Source: Streptomyces sp. R28 (GTDB lineage: Bacteria > Actinomycetota > Actinomycetes > Streptomycetales > Streptomycetaceae). From it: a stretch of DNA of 64,000 nucleotides. The position numbers and the translations under genes were made by a program. Each line of letters starts with the position of its first letter. Position 1 is the first letter of the stretch. The notes under the pieces are model-generated. The model was not told where the DNA came from, ran no database searches, and saw nothing but the letters and a program-made list of their open reading frames with translations. The DNA is taken from assembly GCF_041052385.1 (NCBI RefSeq), contig NZ_CP163439.1:7367001-7431000 (forward strand). The letters are read 5' to 3'. Positions 25,475 to 33,222 of the stretch are shown one piece after another.

Positions 25475-26917
25475 TCAAGCGCCGGAAGGGCTGTTGTCGC
25501 TGACCGGCACCGAGTTGTCGGCCTCTGCTTCCGTCTTCACGGAAGCCGGGGCCGACAGTGCGTACGCCACGCCTCCCACCAGCCCCGACAGCAGGAAGCT
25601 GCAGTCCACCCCGCCCGTCAGCCCCAGCAGCGGTCCCTCGTAGGACGGGAGGGAGACGGCCAGCAGGCCGACCGTCGCGCCCAGCGCCCAGGACACGGTC
25701 GCCGGGATGTTCCAGCCGTCCCGGTACCAGTAGATCCCGCCCCGCGCCCGGCGGTTGAAGACCTGGAGGGCCTGCGCGTCGTACACGCCGCGGCACCGCG
25801 CGAAGCCGATCAGGGTGATGACCGCCCACGGGGTGCCGATCGCCGTGAGCAGCAGGACGAACGACGTCATCGCGTCCTGTGCCGTCGAGGCGTAGTGGCC
25901 GACGAAGACGCAGGCCGTGGCGATGACCGCGACCGCGTAGGTGGCCTGGGCGCGCGAGGCGCGCGGCAGGATGGCGTCCAGGTCGAGGCCCATGGAGTAG
26001 AGCATCAGGCCCGCGTTGCCGACCGAGCCGGCGGAGGCGGCCAGGAGGAGCGGGACCAGGTACCAGGCGGGGGAGGCGTCGACCAGGGGGCCCGCGTAGT
26101 CGAGGGCCGCTCGCGCCGCGTACGCCGTGAAGGTGCCGAACAGCTGCGGGACCAGCAGGCCCAGGATCAGGCCGAGCCAGGTCGCGTGCAGGACCCGGCG
26201 CGAGGAGTGGCGGGCCGGGGAGATGTAGCGGGTGTAGTCGCCGAGGAGCGTGATGAAGGCGACCGGGCCGGACAGGCCCGCCGCGACCGTCGCCAGCAGC
26301 CATGTCGGCCAGAATCCGCCCAGCAGATAGCCACCCGCCTCGGGCAGCGCGTCCGTGGTGAAGTGCGGGGCGTAGGCGAGCACGCCGAGGGCCAGCAGGG
26401 CCGTCATGCCGACCGCGAGGACACGGGACATGGCGAGCAGGACCCGGTAGCCGTACACCGCGCCCGCGACGGTCGCCGCGGCCAGCAGCCCGTACACCAC
26501 GGCGTACGACCCCCCGCTCGCCGGCAGCCCGACGAGCCGGCCCAGCACGCCCACCATCACATCGCCGCCGATCCACACGGTCAGGGCCGTGTAGCCGAGG
26601 GCGAGCAGGAGTCCGACCACGGAGCCGACCAGACGGCCCCGGACGCCGAACTGGGCGCCGGAGGAGGTGGACAGGTTCGTCGCCGTGCGCAGGGAGATCA
26701 AGGCCAGCGGGGCGGTGAGGGCCGTGCCGGCCAGGGTGCCCACCACGATCGAGCTCACCGACGCCCACCAGTCCAGGCCGAACGACGGGGGCAGCCAGCC
26801 GAAGACGATCACCCCCAGACAGAGGTTCGAGCCCAGCAGGATCGAGACGAGGTCCCGTGGGCCGCTCGTGCGTTCCTCGTCGGGGATGGTGTCGACTCCG
26901 CGCTGTTCCATCGGCAT
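25475..26917 (-). CDS. NCS1-family permease (cytosine/purine/allantoin-type)
   Basis: 480 residues with about twelve membrane segments. The N-terminal VSILLGSNLCLGVIVFGWLP and FITLLGDYTRYISP match NCS1 nucleobase/hydantoin/allantoin symporters. The start ATG 26917 (MPMEQRGVDTIPDEE) has GAGGGAG seven bases upstream; the frame runs further to 27034 but that part crosses the operator. It is divergent from the urease-like operon across 131 bp holding a large palindrome, so it probably imports a nitrogenous substrate related to that operon. The exact ligand cannot be assigned. Confidence 0.88.
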   Translation of the reverse strand: MPMEQRGVDTIPDEERTSGPRDLVSILLGSNLCLGVIVFGWLPPSFGLDWWASVSSIVVGTLAGTALTAPLALISLRTATNLSTSSGAQFGVRGRLVGSVVGLLLALGYTALTVWIGGDVMVGVLGRLVGLPASGGSYAVVYGLLAAATVAGAVYGYRVLLAMSRVLAVGMTALLALGVLAYAPHFTTDALPEAGGYLLGGFWPTWLLATVAAGLSGPVAFITLLGDYTRYISPARHSSRRVLHATWLGLILGLLVPQLFGTFTAYAARAALDYAGPLVDASPAWYLVPLLLAASAGSVGNAGLMLYSMGLDLDAILPRASRAQATYAVAVIATACVFVGHYASTAQDAMTSFVLLLTAIGTPWAVITLIGFARCRGVYDAQALQVFNRRARGGIYWYRDGWNIPATVSWALGATVGLLAVSLPSYEGPLLGLTGGVDCSFLLSGLVGGVAYALSAPASVKTEAEADNSVPVSDNSPSGA

Positions 26918-26949
26918 GGCTGGTCTCCCTCGGTTTGAGTGCCGTTCAA

Positions 26950-26977
26950 TCTGAGGTGCGCCAGGGCATGTCGTCAA
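26950..26977 (-). promoter_or_regulatory. Candidate promoter of the NCS1 permease
   Basis: On the minus strand TTGACG-N17-TCAGAT lies about 35 bp upstream of the permease start and about 20 bp from the 11-bp-arm palindrome, which could regulate it from upstream. Confidence 0.4.
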
Positions 26978-26997
26978 CCCTTTGATTCTGGCAATCT

Positions 26998-27024
26998 CAT
27001 GTTTAGAGTGATGCTCTAAACATG
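26998..27024. promoter_or_regulatory. Large palindromic operator between permease and urease-like operon
   Basis: Perfect 11-bp arms, CATGTTTAGAG and CTCTAAACATG, flank a 5-bp centre TGATG. On the plus strand the promoter TTGATT-N16-TAGAGT (26982-27009) overlaps the left arm, with the start site inside the palindrome, so binding would block transcription of the urease-like genes. The natural candidate binder is the TetR protein encoded at the end of that operon (30502-31104). Confidence 0.65.
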
Positions 27025-27048
27025 GGAAAGGCAAGGAGGTGCCGCGTC

Positions 27049-27759
27049 GTGAGACTGACTCCCACGGAGCGTGACCGGCTGCTGCTGTTCGGAGCCGCGG
27101 AGCTGGCCCGTGCCCGCCGCGCCCGAGGTCTGCCGCTCAACGTGCCGGAGGCGACCGCGCTGATCGCGGACACCGTGTGCGAGGCCGCCCGCGACGGCGC
27201 CCGGCTGGCGGAGGCCATCGAGCGCGCCCGGTCGGTGCTCGGCCCGGACGACGTGTTGCCGGGTGTCGCGGACGTCGTCACCGAAGTGCATGTCGAGGCG
27301 GTCTTCGACGACGGTTCACGGCTCGCGGTCGTCAGCGATCCGATCGGCGGAAGTCTCGGTGACCGGGCCCCGGGCGCGCTGCTGCCGGGGCCCGAGCACG
27401 CCGAGCCCGAGGCGGTCGTACGGCTGACCGTCACCAACACCGCCACCGTGCCCGTCTCCGTCACCTCCCACTTCCACTTCTTCGAGGCCAACCCGCGCCT
27501 CGACTTCGTACGGGAGCGGGCCTACGGGATGCGGCTCGCCGTACCGGCCGGGTCCTCGGTGCGGTTCGGGCCGGGCGAGAGCGTCGAGGTCGGGCTCGTG
27601 CCCATCGGGGGCGATCGGATCGCGATCGGGTTCGCCGGTCTGGTCGACGGGGCGCTGGACGCGCCGGGGGTGAAGGAAGAGGCCCTGCGCAGGGCCGCCG
27701 CCTGCGGATACCGGGGAGCCGCAGCTCAAGGGGGCGAGTTTCAGGGAGCAGAACGATGA
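27049..27759 (+). CDS. ureAB: Urease-like gamma-beta fusion subunit
   Basis: 236 residues. The N-terminal half matches urease gamma (MRLTPTERDRLLLFGAAELA, RARGLPLNVPEATALIADT). The C-terminal half matches urease beta (TSHFHFFEANPRLDF, AVPAGSSVRFGPGE), so UreA and UreB are fused as in some other bacteria. GTG 27049 is chosen with AAGGAGG nine bases upstream; the protein then begins like a canonical UreA. It overlaps ureC by 4 nt (ATGA). Several conserved beta residues differ from canonical enzymes (SHFHFFEAN against SHYHFAEVN). Confidence 0.88.
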   Translation: MRLTPTERDRLLLFGAAELARARRARGLPLNVPEATALIADTVCEAARDGARLAEAIERARSVLGPDDVLPGVADVVTEVHVEAVFDDGSRLAVVSDPIGGSLGDRAPGALLPGPEHAEPEAVVRLTVTNTATVPVSVTSHFHFFEANPRLDFVRERAYGMRLAVPAGSSVRFGPGESVEVGLVPIGGDRIAIGFAGLVDGALDAPGVKEEALRRAAACGYRGAAAQGGEFQGAER

Positions 27760-29429
27760 ATCCGTACGAGTACGCCGCCACCCACGGCCCCCGCGCCGGC
27801 GACCGCATCCGCCTGGGCGACTCCGGCCTGACCATCCGAGTCGAGGCCGACTCGCAGCGCCACGGCGACGAGTTCCTCGCCGGGTTCGGCAAGACCGCCC
27901 GGGACGGGCTGCATCTCAAGGCCGCCGCCGTCCGGGAGACCTGTGACGTCGTCATCAGCAATGTGGTGGTGATCGACGCGGCGCTCGGGATCCGCAAGGT
28001 CTCCATCGGGATCAGGGAGGGGCGGATCTGCTCGATCGGGCGGGCCGGGAATCCCGACACCCTCGACGGGGTCGACGTCGTGGTCGGGACCGGTACGTCG
28101 ATCGTGTCCGGCGAGGGGCTCATCGCCACCGCCGGGGCCGTCGACACCCATGTGCACCTGCTGTCGCCGCGCATCATGGAGGCCTCGCTCGCCTCCGGGG
28201 TGACCACGATCATCGGGCAGGAGTTCGGGCCGGTGTGGGGCGTCGGGGTCAACTCGCCGTGGGCGCTGCGGCACGCGTTCAACGCCTTCGACGCCTGGCC
28301 GGTCAACATCGGCTTCCTCGGCCGGGGTTCGTCGTCCTCGTCCGCGCCCCTGGTCGAGGCCCTCGCCGAGGGCGGCGCCTGCGGCTTCAAGGTGCACGAG
28401 GACATGGGCGCCCATACGCGGGCCCTGGACACGGCTCTCCGCGTCGCCGAGGAGTACGACGTCCAGGTCGCCCTGCACAGCGACGGACTGAACGAGTGCC
28501 TGTCCGTCGAGGACACGTTGAAGGTGCTGGAGGGCCGCACCATCCACGCCTTCCACATCGAGGGCTGCGGCGGCGGACACGTCCCGAACGTGCTGAAGAT
28601 GGCGGGCGTGCCGAACGTCATCGGCTCCTCCACCAACCCCACCCTGCCCTTCGGGCGGGACGCCGTCGCCGAGCACTACGGCATGATCGTCTCCGTCCAC
28701 GACCTCAAGACCGACCTGCCCGGCGACGCCGCCATGGCCCGCGACCGCATCCGGGCCGGGACGATGGGCGCCGAGGACGTCCTGCACGACCTGGGCGCGA
28801 TCGGCATCACCTCGTCGGACGCGCAGGGCATGGGGCGGGCCGGCGAGACCGTGCGCCGTACGTTCGCCATGGCCGGGAAGATGAAGGCCGAGTTCGGCGC
28901 CCCGGACGCCGCTCACGACAATGAGCGCGTCCTGCGCTACATGGCCAAGCTGACCATCAACCCCGCCCTCGCCCACGGCCTCGCGCACGAGGTCGGCTCG
29001 ATCGAGGTCGGCAAGCTCGCCGACATCGTGCTGTGGCGGGCGGAGTACTTCGGCGCCAAGCCGCAACTGGTGCTCAAGGCCGGCTTCCCGGCGTACGGCG
29101 TGGTCGGCGACCCGAACGCCGCCACCGACACCTGCGAACCGCTCGTCCTGGGCCCGCAGTTCGGGGCGTACGGCGCCACCCCCGCCGACATCTCGGTCGC
29201 CTTCGTCGCGCAGGCCGCCGTCGACCAGGGCGACGACACCATGCCCACCCGGCGCCGCCGGGTCGCCGTGCGCGGCACGCGCGGCATCGGGCCGGCCGAC
29301 CTGCGCCTCAACTCCCGTACCGGAGCCGTCGACGTCGACCAGCGCACCGGTCTGGTCACCCTCGACGGGGAACCGCTCCGCTCCGAGCCGGCCGAGTCCG
29401 TCTCCCTCAACCGCCTGTATTTCCTCTGA
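27756..29429 (+). CDS. ureC: Urease alpha-like subunit, divergent (non-canonical UreC)
   Basis: 557 residues with the two-nickel ligands of urease: H132 and H134 (DTHVH), carbamylatable K212 (FKVHED), H241, H275 (GGGHVPN) and D355 (TSSDAQGMGR), and the catalytic-flap His H315. However, the flap Cys next to it is Val (V314, SVHDL against the usual VCHHL), the conserved Ala-Thr-Thr-Cys-Thr-Pro-Gly substrate loop before the PVNIG motif is missing or shortened (GQEFGPVWGVGVNSPW), and the early GGGK is GFGK. No ureD, E, F or G accessory genes lie in the window. It may be an active metal amidohydrolase on urea or on another ureido or guanidino compound; co-location with agmatine deiminase favours the latter as a hypothesis. 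Confidence 0.85.
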   Translation: MNPYEYAATHGPRAGDRIRLGDSGLTIRVEADSQRHGDEFLAGFGKTARDGLHLKAAAVRETCDVVISNVVVIDAALGIRKVSIGIREGRICSIGRAGNPDTLDGVDVVVGTGTSIVSGEGLIATAGAVDTHVHLLSPRIMEASLASGVTTIIGQEFGPVWGVGVNSPWALRHAFNAFDAWPVNIGFLGRGSSSSSAPLVEALAEGGACGFKVHEDMGAHTRALDTALRVAEEYDVQVALHSDGLNECLSVEDTLKVLEGRTIHAFHIEGCGGGHVPNVLKMAGVPNVIGSSTNPTLPFGRDAVAEHYGMIVSVHDLKTDLPGDAAMARDRIRAGTMGAEDVLHDLGAIGITSSDAQGMGRAGETVRRTFAMAGKMKAEFGAPDAAHDNERVLRYMAKLTINPALAHGLAHEVGSIEVGKLADIVLWRAEYFGAKPQLVLKAGFPAYGVVGDPNAATDTCEPLVLGPQFGAYGATPADISVAFVAQAAVDQGDDTMPTRRRRVAVRGTRGIGPADLRLNSRTGAVDVDQRTGLVTLDGEPLRSEPAESVSLNRLYFL

Positions 29430-29454
29430 ATGTCACCGCCTGTGAGGATCACTC

Positions 29455-30492
29455 ATGTCCGCAGCCGCCGACGGCTTCCGCATGCCCGCCGAATGGACCC
29501 CGCACGAGCGCACCTGGATGGCGTGGCCGGGCCCGAACCCGACCTTCGACGACCCCGGCGACCTCGCCGCCTCCCGTGCCGCCTGGGCATCGGTCGCCCG
29601 CGCCGTCCGTCGCTTCGAGCCGGTGACGGTGGTGTGCGGGCCGGGGCAGGCCGGGGCGGCCGCCGCGCTCCTGGGCCCGGACATCGACACCGTCGAGCGG
29701 GATCTGGACGACGCGTGGATGCGCGACATCGGGCCGACCTTCCTGACCGACGGGAAGGGTGAACTCGCCGCCGTGGACTGGACGTTCAACGGCTGGGGCG
29801 CGCAGGACTGGGCCCGCTGGGAACACGACGCGAAGATCGCCGCGTATGTCTGCGACCTCGCGGGGGCACGGACGTACGCCTCGCGGCTGGTGAACGAGGG
29901 CGGGGCCATCCACGTCGACGGCGAGGGCACGGTCCTGCTCACGGAGACCGTCCAACTCGGCCCCGAGCGCAATCCGCACTGGACCCGCGAGCAGGTCGAG
30001 GCCGAGATCCACGCGATGCTCGGCACCCGCAAGGCGATCTGGCTGCCACGCGGCCTGACCGGCGACTACCCGCCCTACGGCTTCGGCACGCTGGGCCACG
30101 TCGACATCGTCGCCGCCTTCGCCCGGCCGGGCGTGGTCGTGGCCCATGTGCAGCCGGACCCGGCACACCCCGACCACGAGGTGACGAAGGAGGTCGTCGG
30201 CCTGCTGAAGTCGCAGACCGACGCGCGCGGCCGCCGTCTGGAGGTGGTGGAGGTCCCCGCGCCGACCGTCCTGGAGGCCGACGGCCACTGGGCCGACTAC
30301 TCCTACATCAACCACTACCTCTGCAACGGCGGCGTGGTCCTGTGCGGCTTCGACGACCCGCGCGACGAGCTCGCGGCCGGTATCTTCCGCCGGCTCTTCC
30401 CCGAGCGGACGGTGACGCTGGTCGACGCCCGTACGATCTTCGCGGGGGGTGGAGGCATCCACTGCATCACGCAACAGCAGCCGAAGATCTAG
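29455..30492 (+). CDS. aguA: Agmatine deiminase family protein
   Basis: 345 residues, guanidino-modifying superfamily. It converts agmatine to N-carbamoylputrescine and ammonia in characterised members. The catalytic set is visible: WMRDIGPTF, NEGGAIHVDGEG, GHVDIVAAF and the nucleophile C337 in GGGGIHCITQQQP. ATG 29455 follows the ureC stop by 25 nt with GAGGA upstream, so it is in the same operon. The expected next enzyme, N-carbamoylputrescine amidase, is not in the window; the urease-like complex is a speculative substitute. Confidence 0.88.
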   Translation: MSAAADGFRMPAEWTPHERTWMAWPGPNPTFDDPGDLAASRAAWASVARAVRRFEPVTVVCGPGQAGAAAALLGPDIDTVERDLDDAWMRDIGPTFLTDGKGELAAVDWTFNGWGAQDWARWEHDAKIAAYVCDLAGARTYASRLVNEGGAIHVDGEGTVLLTETVQLGPERNPHWTREQVEAEIHAMLGTRKAIWLPRGLTGDYPPYGFGTLGHVDIVAAFARPGVVVAHVQPDPAHPDHEVTKEVVGLLKSQTDARGRRLEVVEVPAPTVLEADGHWADYSYINHYLCNGGVVLCGFDDPRDELAAGIFRRLFPERTVTLVDARTIFAGGGGIHCITQQQPKI

Positions 30493-30501
30493 GAGCCGCA
30501 G

Positions 30502-31104
30502 ATGGCCGGTGGGCGCAGGCAGGCGCCGCCCCGCGACGAGGTCCTCGTCGCCGCCATGGAGATGATCGCCGAGCGCGGTCTGGAGAAGCTCACCATGGCG
30601 GCGCTCGGCCGAGAGGTCGGGATGAGCAGCGGCCATCTCCTCTACTACTTCCACTCCAAGGACGAACTGCTGCTGCGGACGCTGGAGTGGAGCGAGGGCC
30701 GGCTGGGCGCCGAGCGCGGCCGGCTGCTGACGCGGGCGTCCGCCACGGTCCGGGAGCGGATCGACGCATACGTCGACCTGTACGTCCCCGACGGCCACCG
30801 CGACCCGCACTGGACGCTGTGGCTGGAGGTCTGGAACCGCTCGCAGAACGCCGACGACGACGCCCGCGACCGCCAGGCCGCGATCGAGGGAGCCTGGCAC
30901 CGCGATCTGGTCGCGCTGCTCGCGGAGGGCGTGTCGAGGGGCGAGTTCCGGGCGGTCGACCCGGACCGGTTCGCCGCCCGGCTGCGGGCGTTGCTGGACG
31001 GGTTCTCCATCCATGTGGCGATCGGGCTGCGGGGGACCGACCGGGCGCAGATTCTCGGCCACGTACGGGAGTTCCTGAACGAGAGCCTCCTCGCGGACGC
31101 GTGA
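30502..31104 (+). CDS. TetR-family regulator of the urease-like operon
   Basis: 200 residues. TetR helix-turn-helix (GLEKLTMAALGREVGMSSGHLLYYFHSKDELL) and a BetI/TetR_C_6-like C-terminal ligand domain (WTLWLEVWNRSQ). It starts 9 nt after the agmatine deiminase stop and is the last gene of the operon. It is the likely autoregulatory repressor binding the 26998-27024 palindrome and responding to a pathway intermediate. Confidence 0.87.
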   Translation: MAGGRRQAPPRDEVLVAAMEMIAERGLEKLTMAALGREVGMSSGHLLYYFHSKDELLLRTLEWSEGRLGAERGRLLTRASATVRERIDAYVDLYVPDGHRDPHWTLWLEVWNRSQNADDDARDRQAAIEGAWHRDLVALLAEGVSRGEFRAVDPDRFAARLRALLDGFSIHVAIGLRGTDRAQILGHVREFLNESLLADA

Positions 31105-31227
31105 CGCCCCGCCCGGGTTGTACGCAATAAGGGCGATTGACCCCGTGGTGGGTGGTGCGTTTGCCTTGTGGGGAGCCTTTGGCGCGGGGCTGGGGGCTTG
31201 AGCGTCCACGGGGACCGCAGGGGGGAT

Positions 31228-31608
31228 ATGTCCAGAGCCGCAGGTGTGTCCGGGGCGTCCGGTGCGTCTGGTGTGTCCTTAGGTTCCTTGGGGCCGGCGC
31301 TGCTGCTCGCGTTCACCGGAACGACCGCCGGTGCCGCGCCGCACGCTCCCGGAGTGGCGAGAGGCAGCACCGCCGCCGACGGCACCCGGGCCGACGGGCC
31401 GCCGAGCGGGGCCGCGATCAGTGCCGACGGCCGGCACGTCGCGTTCACGTCCACCGCACCGGGCCTCGGCTGCGCGCACTTCACCCCGCGCCTGCTCCCC
31501 ACCGTCAACGCCGACGGCACGGTCGTCGCGTTCGAGTCGGCGTCACCCGATCTGGTGGAGGGGGACACCAGCGGGGTGTCGGACGTCTTCCTGCGGACAG
31601 TGCAATGA
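31228..31608 (+). CDS. Short secreted beta-propeller-like fragment protein
   Basis: 126 residues with an N-terminal hydrophobic signal segment (LGPALLLAFTGTTAGAAPHAPG). Only two propeller-strand motifs remain (AAISADGRHVAFTS and VNADGTVVAFESASPDLVEGD), and the ending DTSGVSDVFLRTVQ matches the pattern in the next gene. It looks like a truncated paralogue of its 426-residue neighbour with internal blades lost. GGGGGG precedes ATG 31228. The stop overlaps a possible ATG at 31605. Confidence 0.55.
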   Translation: MSRAAGVSGASGASGVSLGSLGPALLLAFTGTTAGAAPHAPGVARGSTAADGTRADGPPSGAAISADGRHVAFTSTAPGLGCAHFTPRLLPTVNADGTVVAFESASPDLVEGDTSGVSDVFLRTVQ

Positions 31609-31634
31609 CAACAACCACCCACGGGGGAACAACC

Positions 31635-32915
31635 ATGTACAGCACCAAGCGAGCCGTCGCGCTCGCCACCGCCTTCGTCGCCGCCACGGTGGCCCTGGCC
31701 GGAACACCGGCGGGCGCCGCACCCCGCGTCCCGTCCATCGAGCGGGTCACCCTGTCGGCGACGGGGGAGCAGGGCAACGGCCATGCGTACGGGCCGGAGT
31801 TCAGTGCCGACGGCCGCTTCGCGGCCTTCACCGCGGACGCGTCCAACCTGGTGCCCGGCGACACCAACGGGGTGTCGGACGCCTTCGTGCGCGACCTGCG
31901 CAAGGGGACCGTCGAGCGGGTCAGCGTCAGCTCGGCCGGCGCCCAGGCCGACCAGCGGTCGTCCGTGCAGGCCATCAGCGCCGACGGGCGGTACGTCCTG
32001 TTCCGCTCCAACGCGAGGAACCTGGTCCACTGGGACACCCCGCCCGCCGACGCGGGCGCCGACGACATCTATCTGCACGACCGGCGCACCGGCAGCACGC
32101 AGCGGATCAGCGTCGGCTTCGACGGGGGCTCCGCCTACGCGGCCGGCGCCGACATGTCGTCGAACGCCCGCTACATCGCCTTCAACGCCAAGGCCGACCG
32201 GATGGAGGAGGGCGCCCGCGACCTCTTCGGAGCCGTGTACGTCTTCGACCGCAGCACCGGCAGGACCGAGCGGATCAGCAACCCGAACCGCCCCGACAAC
32301 CCCGCGCTCTTCCAGGACGTGAGCGCCGACGGCCGGTATGTGCTGTACACCCAGCTGGTGCCGCGCAGTTCGTCCGGGATCACCTGGGTGCACGACCGCC
32401 GCGCCGGCACCGAGGAGCGGGTCAACGTCAAGTCGGACGGCTCCCCGGCCCAGCGGTACGCGATGCCCGCCACGCTCTCCGCGGACGGCCGCACCGTCGC
32501 CTTCCAGAACTGGGACGAGGACCTGGTCCCCGGCGGCGGCCCGGATGCGTCCGACATCTATGTCCGGGACCTGCGCACGGACGTCACCCGGCGGGTCGAC
32601 GCCGGCCCCGACGGCGAGAGCATGCCCGACCGGCCCGTGGTCAGCGCGGACGGCCGCTACGTGGGCTACGAGGCCGCACCGCGGCTGTCCGACGGAACGC
32701 TCGGCCCGACCAACGTCTACCTGCGCGACCTGCGCACCGGCACCACCCGCCTGGTCAGCGAGTCGGCCACCGGCGGCCCGGTGACGGACGCCTACGTCTG
32801 GCTGACCTCGGTGAGCGCGGGGGCGAAGCGCATCAGCATCGGCAGCGCCTCGTCCCAGCTCGTCGCCGGCGACACCAACGGCAGCAACGACGGCTTCGTC
32901 CGCCGCCTGCGGTGA
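31635..32915 (+). CDS. Secreted TolB/WD40-like beta-propeller protein
   Basis: 426 residues. A Sec signal peptide (MYSTKRAVALATAFVAATVALAGTP, shortened here to its start MYSTKRAVALATAF) is followed by six to seven repeats of the type FSADGRFAAFTADASNLVPG DTNGVSDAFVRDLR, i.e. S-A-D-G-R-hydrophobic strands with D-T-N-G-x-x-D loops, typical of PD40/TolB propellers. No enzymatic motif is present; an extracellular binding role is likely. ATG 31635 is used, with GGGGGA upstream; an in-frame ATG at 31605 overlaps the stop of the preceding truncated paralogue. Confidence 0.75.
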   Translation: MYSTKRAVALATAFVAATVALAGTPAGAAPRVPSIERVTLSATGEQGNGHAYGPEFSADGRFAAFTADASNLVPGDTNGVSDAFVRDLRKGTVERVSVSSAGAQADQRSSVQAISADGRYVLFRSNARNLVHWDTPPADAGADDIYLHDRRTGSTQRISVGFDGGSAYAAGADMSSNARYIAFNAKADRMEEGARDLFGAVYVFDRSTGRTERISNPNRPDNPALFQDVSADGRYVLYTQLVPRSSSGITWVHDRRAGTEERVNVKSDGSPAQRYAMPATLSADGRTVAFQNWDEDLVPGGGPDASDIYVRDLRTDVTRRVDAGPDGESMPDRPVVSADGRYVGYEAAPRLSDGTLGPTNVYLRDLRTGTTRLVSESATGGPVTDAYVWLTSVSAGAKRISIGSASSQLVAGDTNGSNDGFVRRLR

Positions 32916-32948
32916 TCAGCACAGTGCTCGCATCCTGAGACGGACGGT

Positions 32949-32987
32949 GAGCACGGGGGCGACTTGTGCCAGACTGCCCCCGTGCTC
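32949..32987 (+). terminator. Stem-loop after the beta-propeller gene
   Basis: Perfect 12-bp arms GAGCACGGGGGC and GCCCCCGTGCTC with a 15-nt loop. There is no T tract. It ends only 9 nt before the cimA leader peptide start. Confidence 0.65.
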
Positions 32988-32996
32988 TCGTTCGCC

Positions 32997-33032
32997 ATGA
33001 TTATTGGCAGCAGGCGCGCCGGTCCGCAGTGA
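32997..33032 (+). CDS. cimA leader peptide (11 aa) with tandem Ile codons
   Basis: ATG 32997 encodes MIIGSRRAGPQ: two adjacent Ile codons immediately after the start, then TGA. An intrinsic terminator begins 55 nt after the stop, the same spacing as in the ilvB leader. Citramalate synthase feeds isoleucine synthesis, so Ile codons are the expected sensor for attenuation. No clear ribosome site precedes the ATG, so initiation may be leaderless or weak. Confidence 0.65.
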   Translation: MIIGSRRAGPQ

Positions 33033-33086
33033 CCACCACGTACGACCAGGTACGGGTGGACACCGTCGTCCTCGACCCGCGCGCAG

Positions 33087-33112
33087 ACCTCTCGCACCCG
33101 CGAGAGGTTTTT
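33087..33112 (+). terminator. cimA attenuator (intrinsic terminator in the leader)
   Basis: CCTCTCGC-ACCC-GCGAGAGG, an 8-bp perfect stem with a 4-nt loop and a run of five T residues (33108-33112). It lies 110 nt before cimA and after the Ile-Ile leader peptide. Confidence 0.75.
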
Positions 33113-33222
33113 CTGTTTCCCGGCCCATCCGCAGCCGGGCGGAGAGCGTGAGGGACCATAGGTGGGGGCGGTGGAACCGGTCATTCCGGTAGACCGAGAT
33201 CCAACACAGGAGCCTTACGACC

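Noticed and set aside
32916..33222. T-box riboswitch before cimA
   Set aside because: No T-box motif or specifier loop; the leader peptide with Ile codons and a simple terminator explains the region better.
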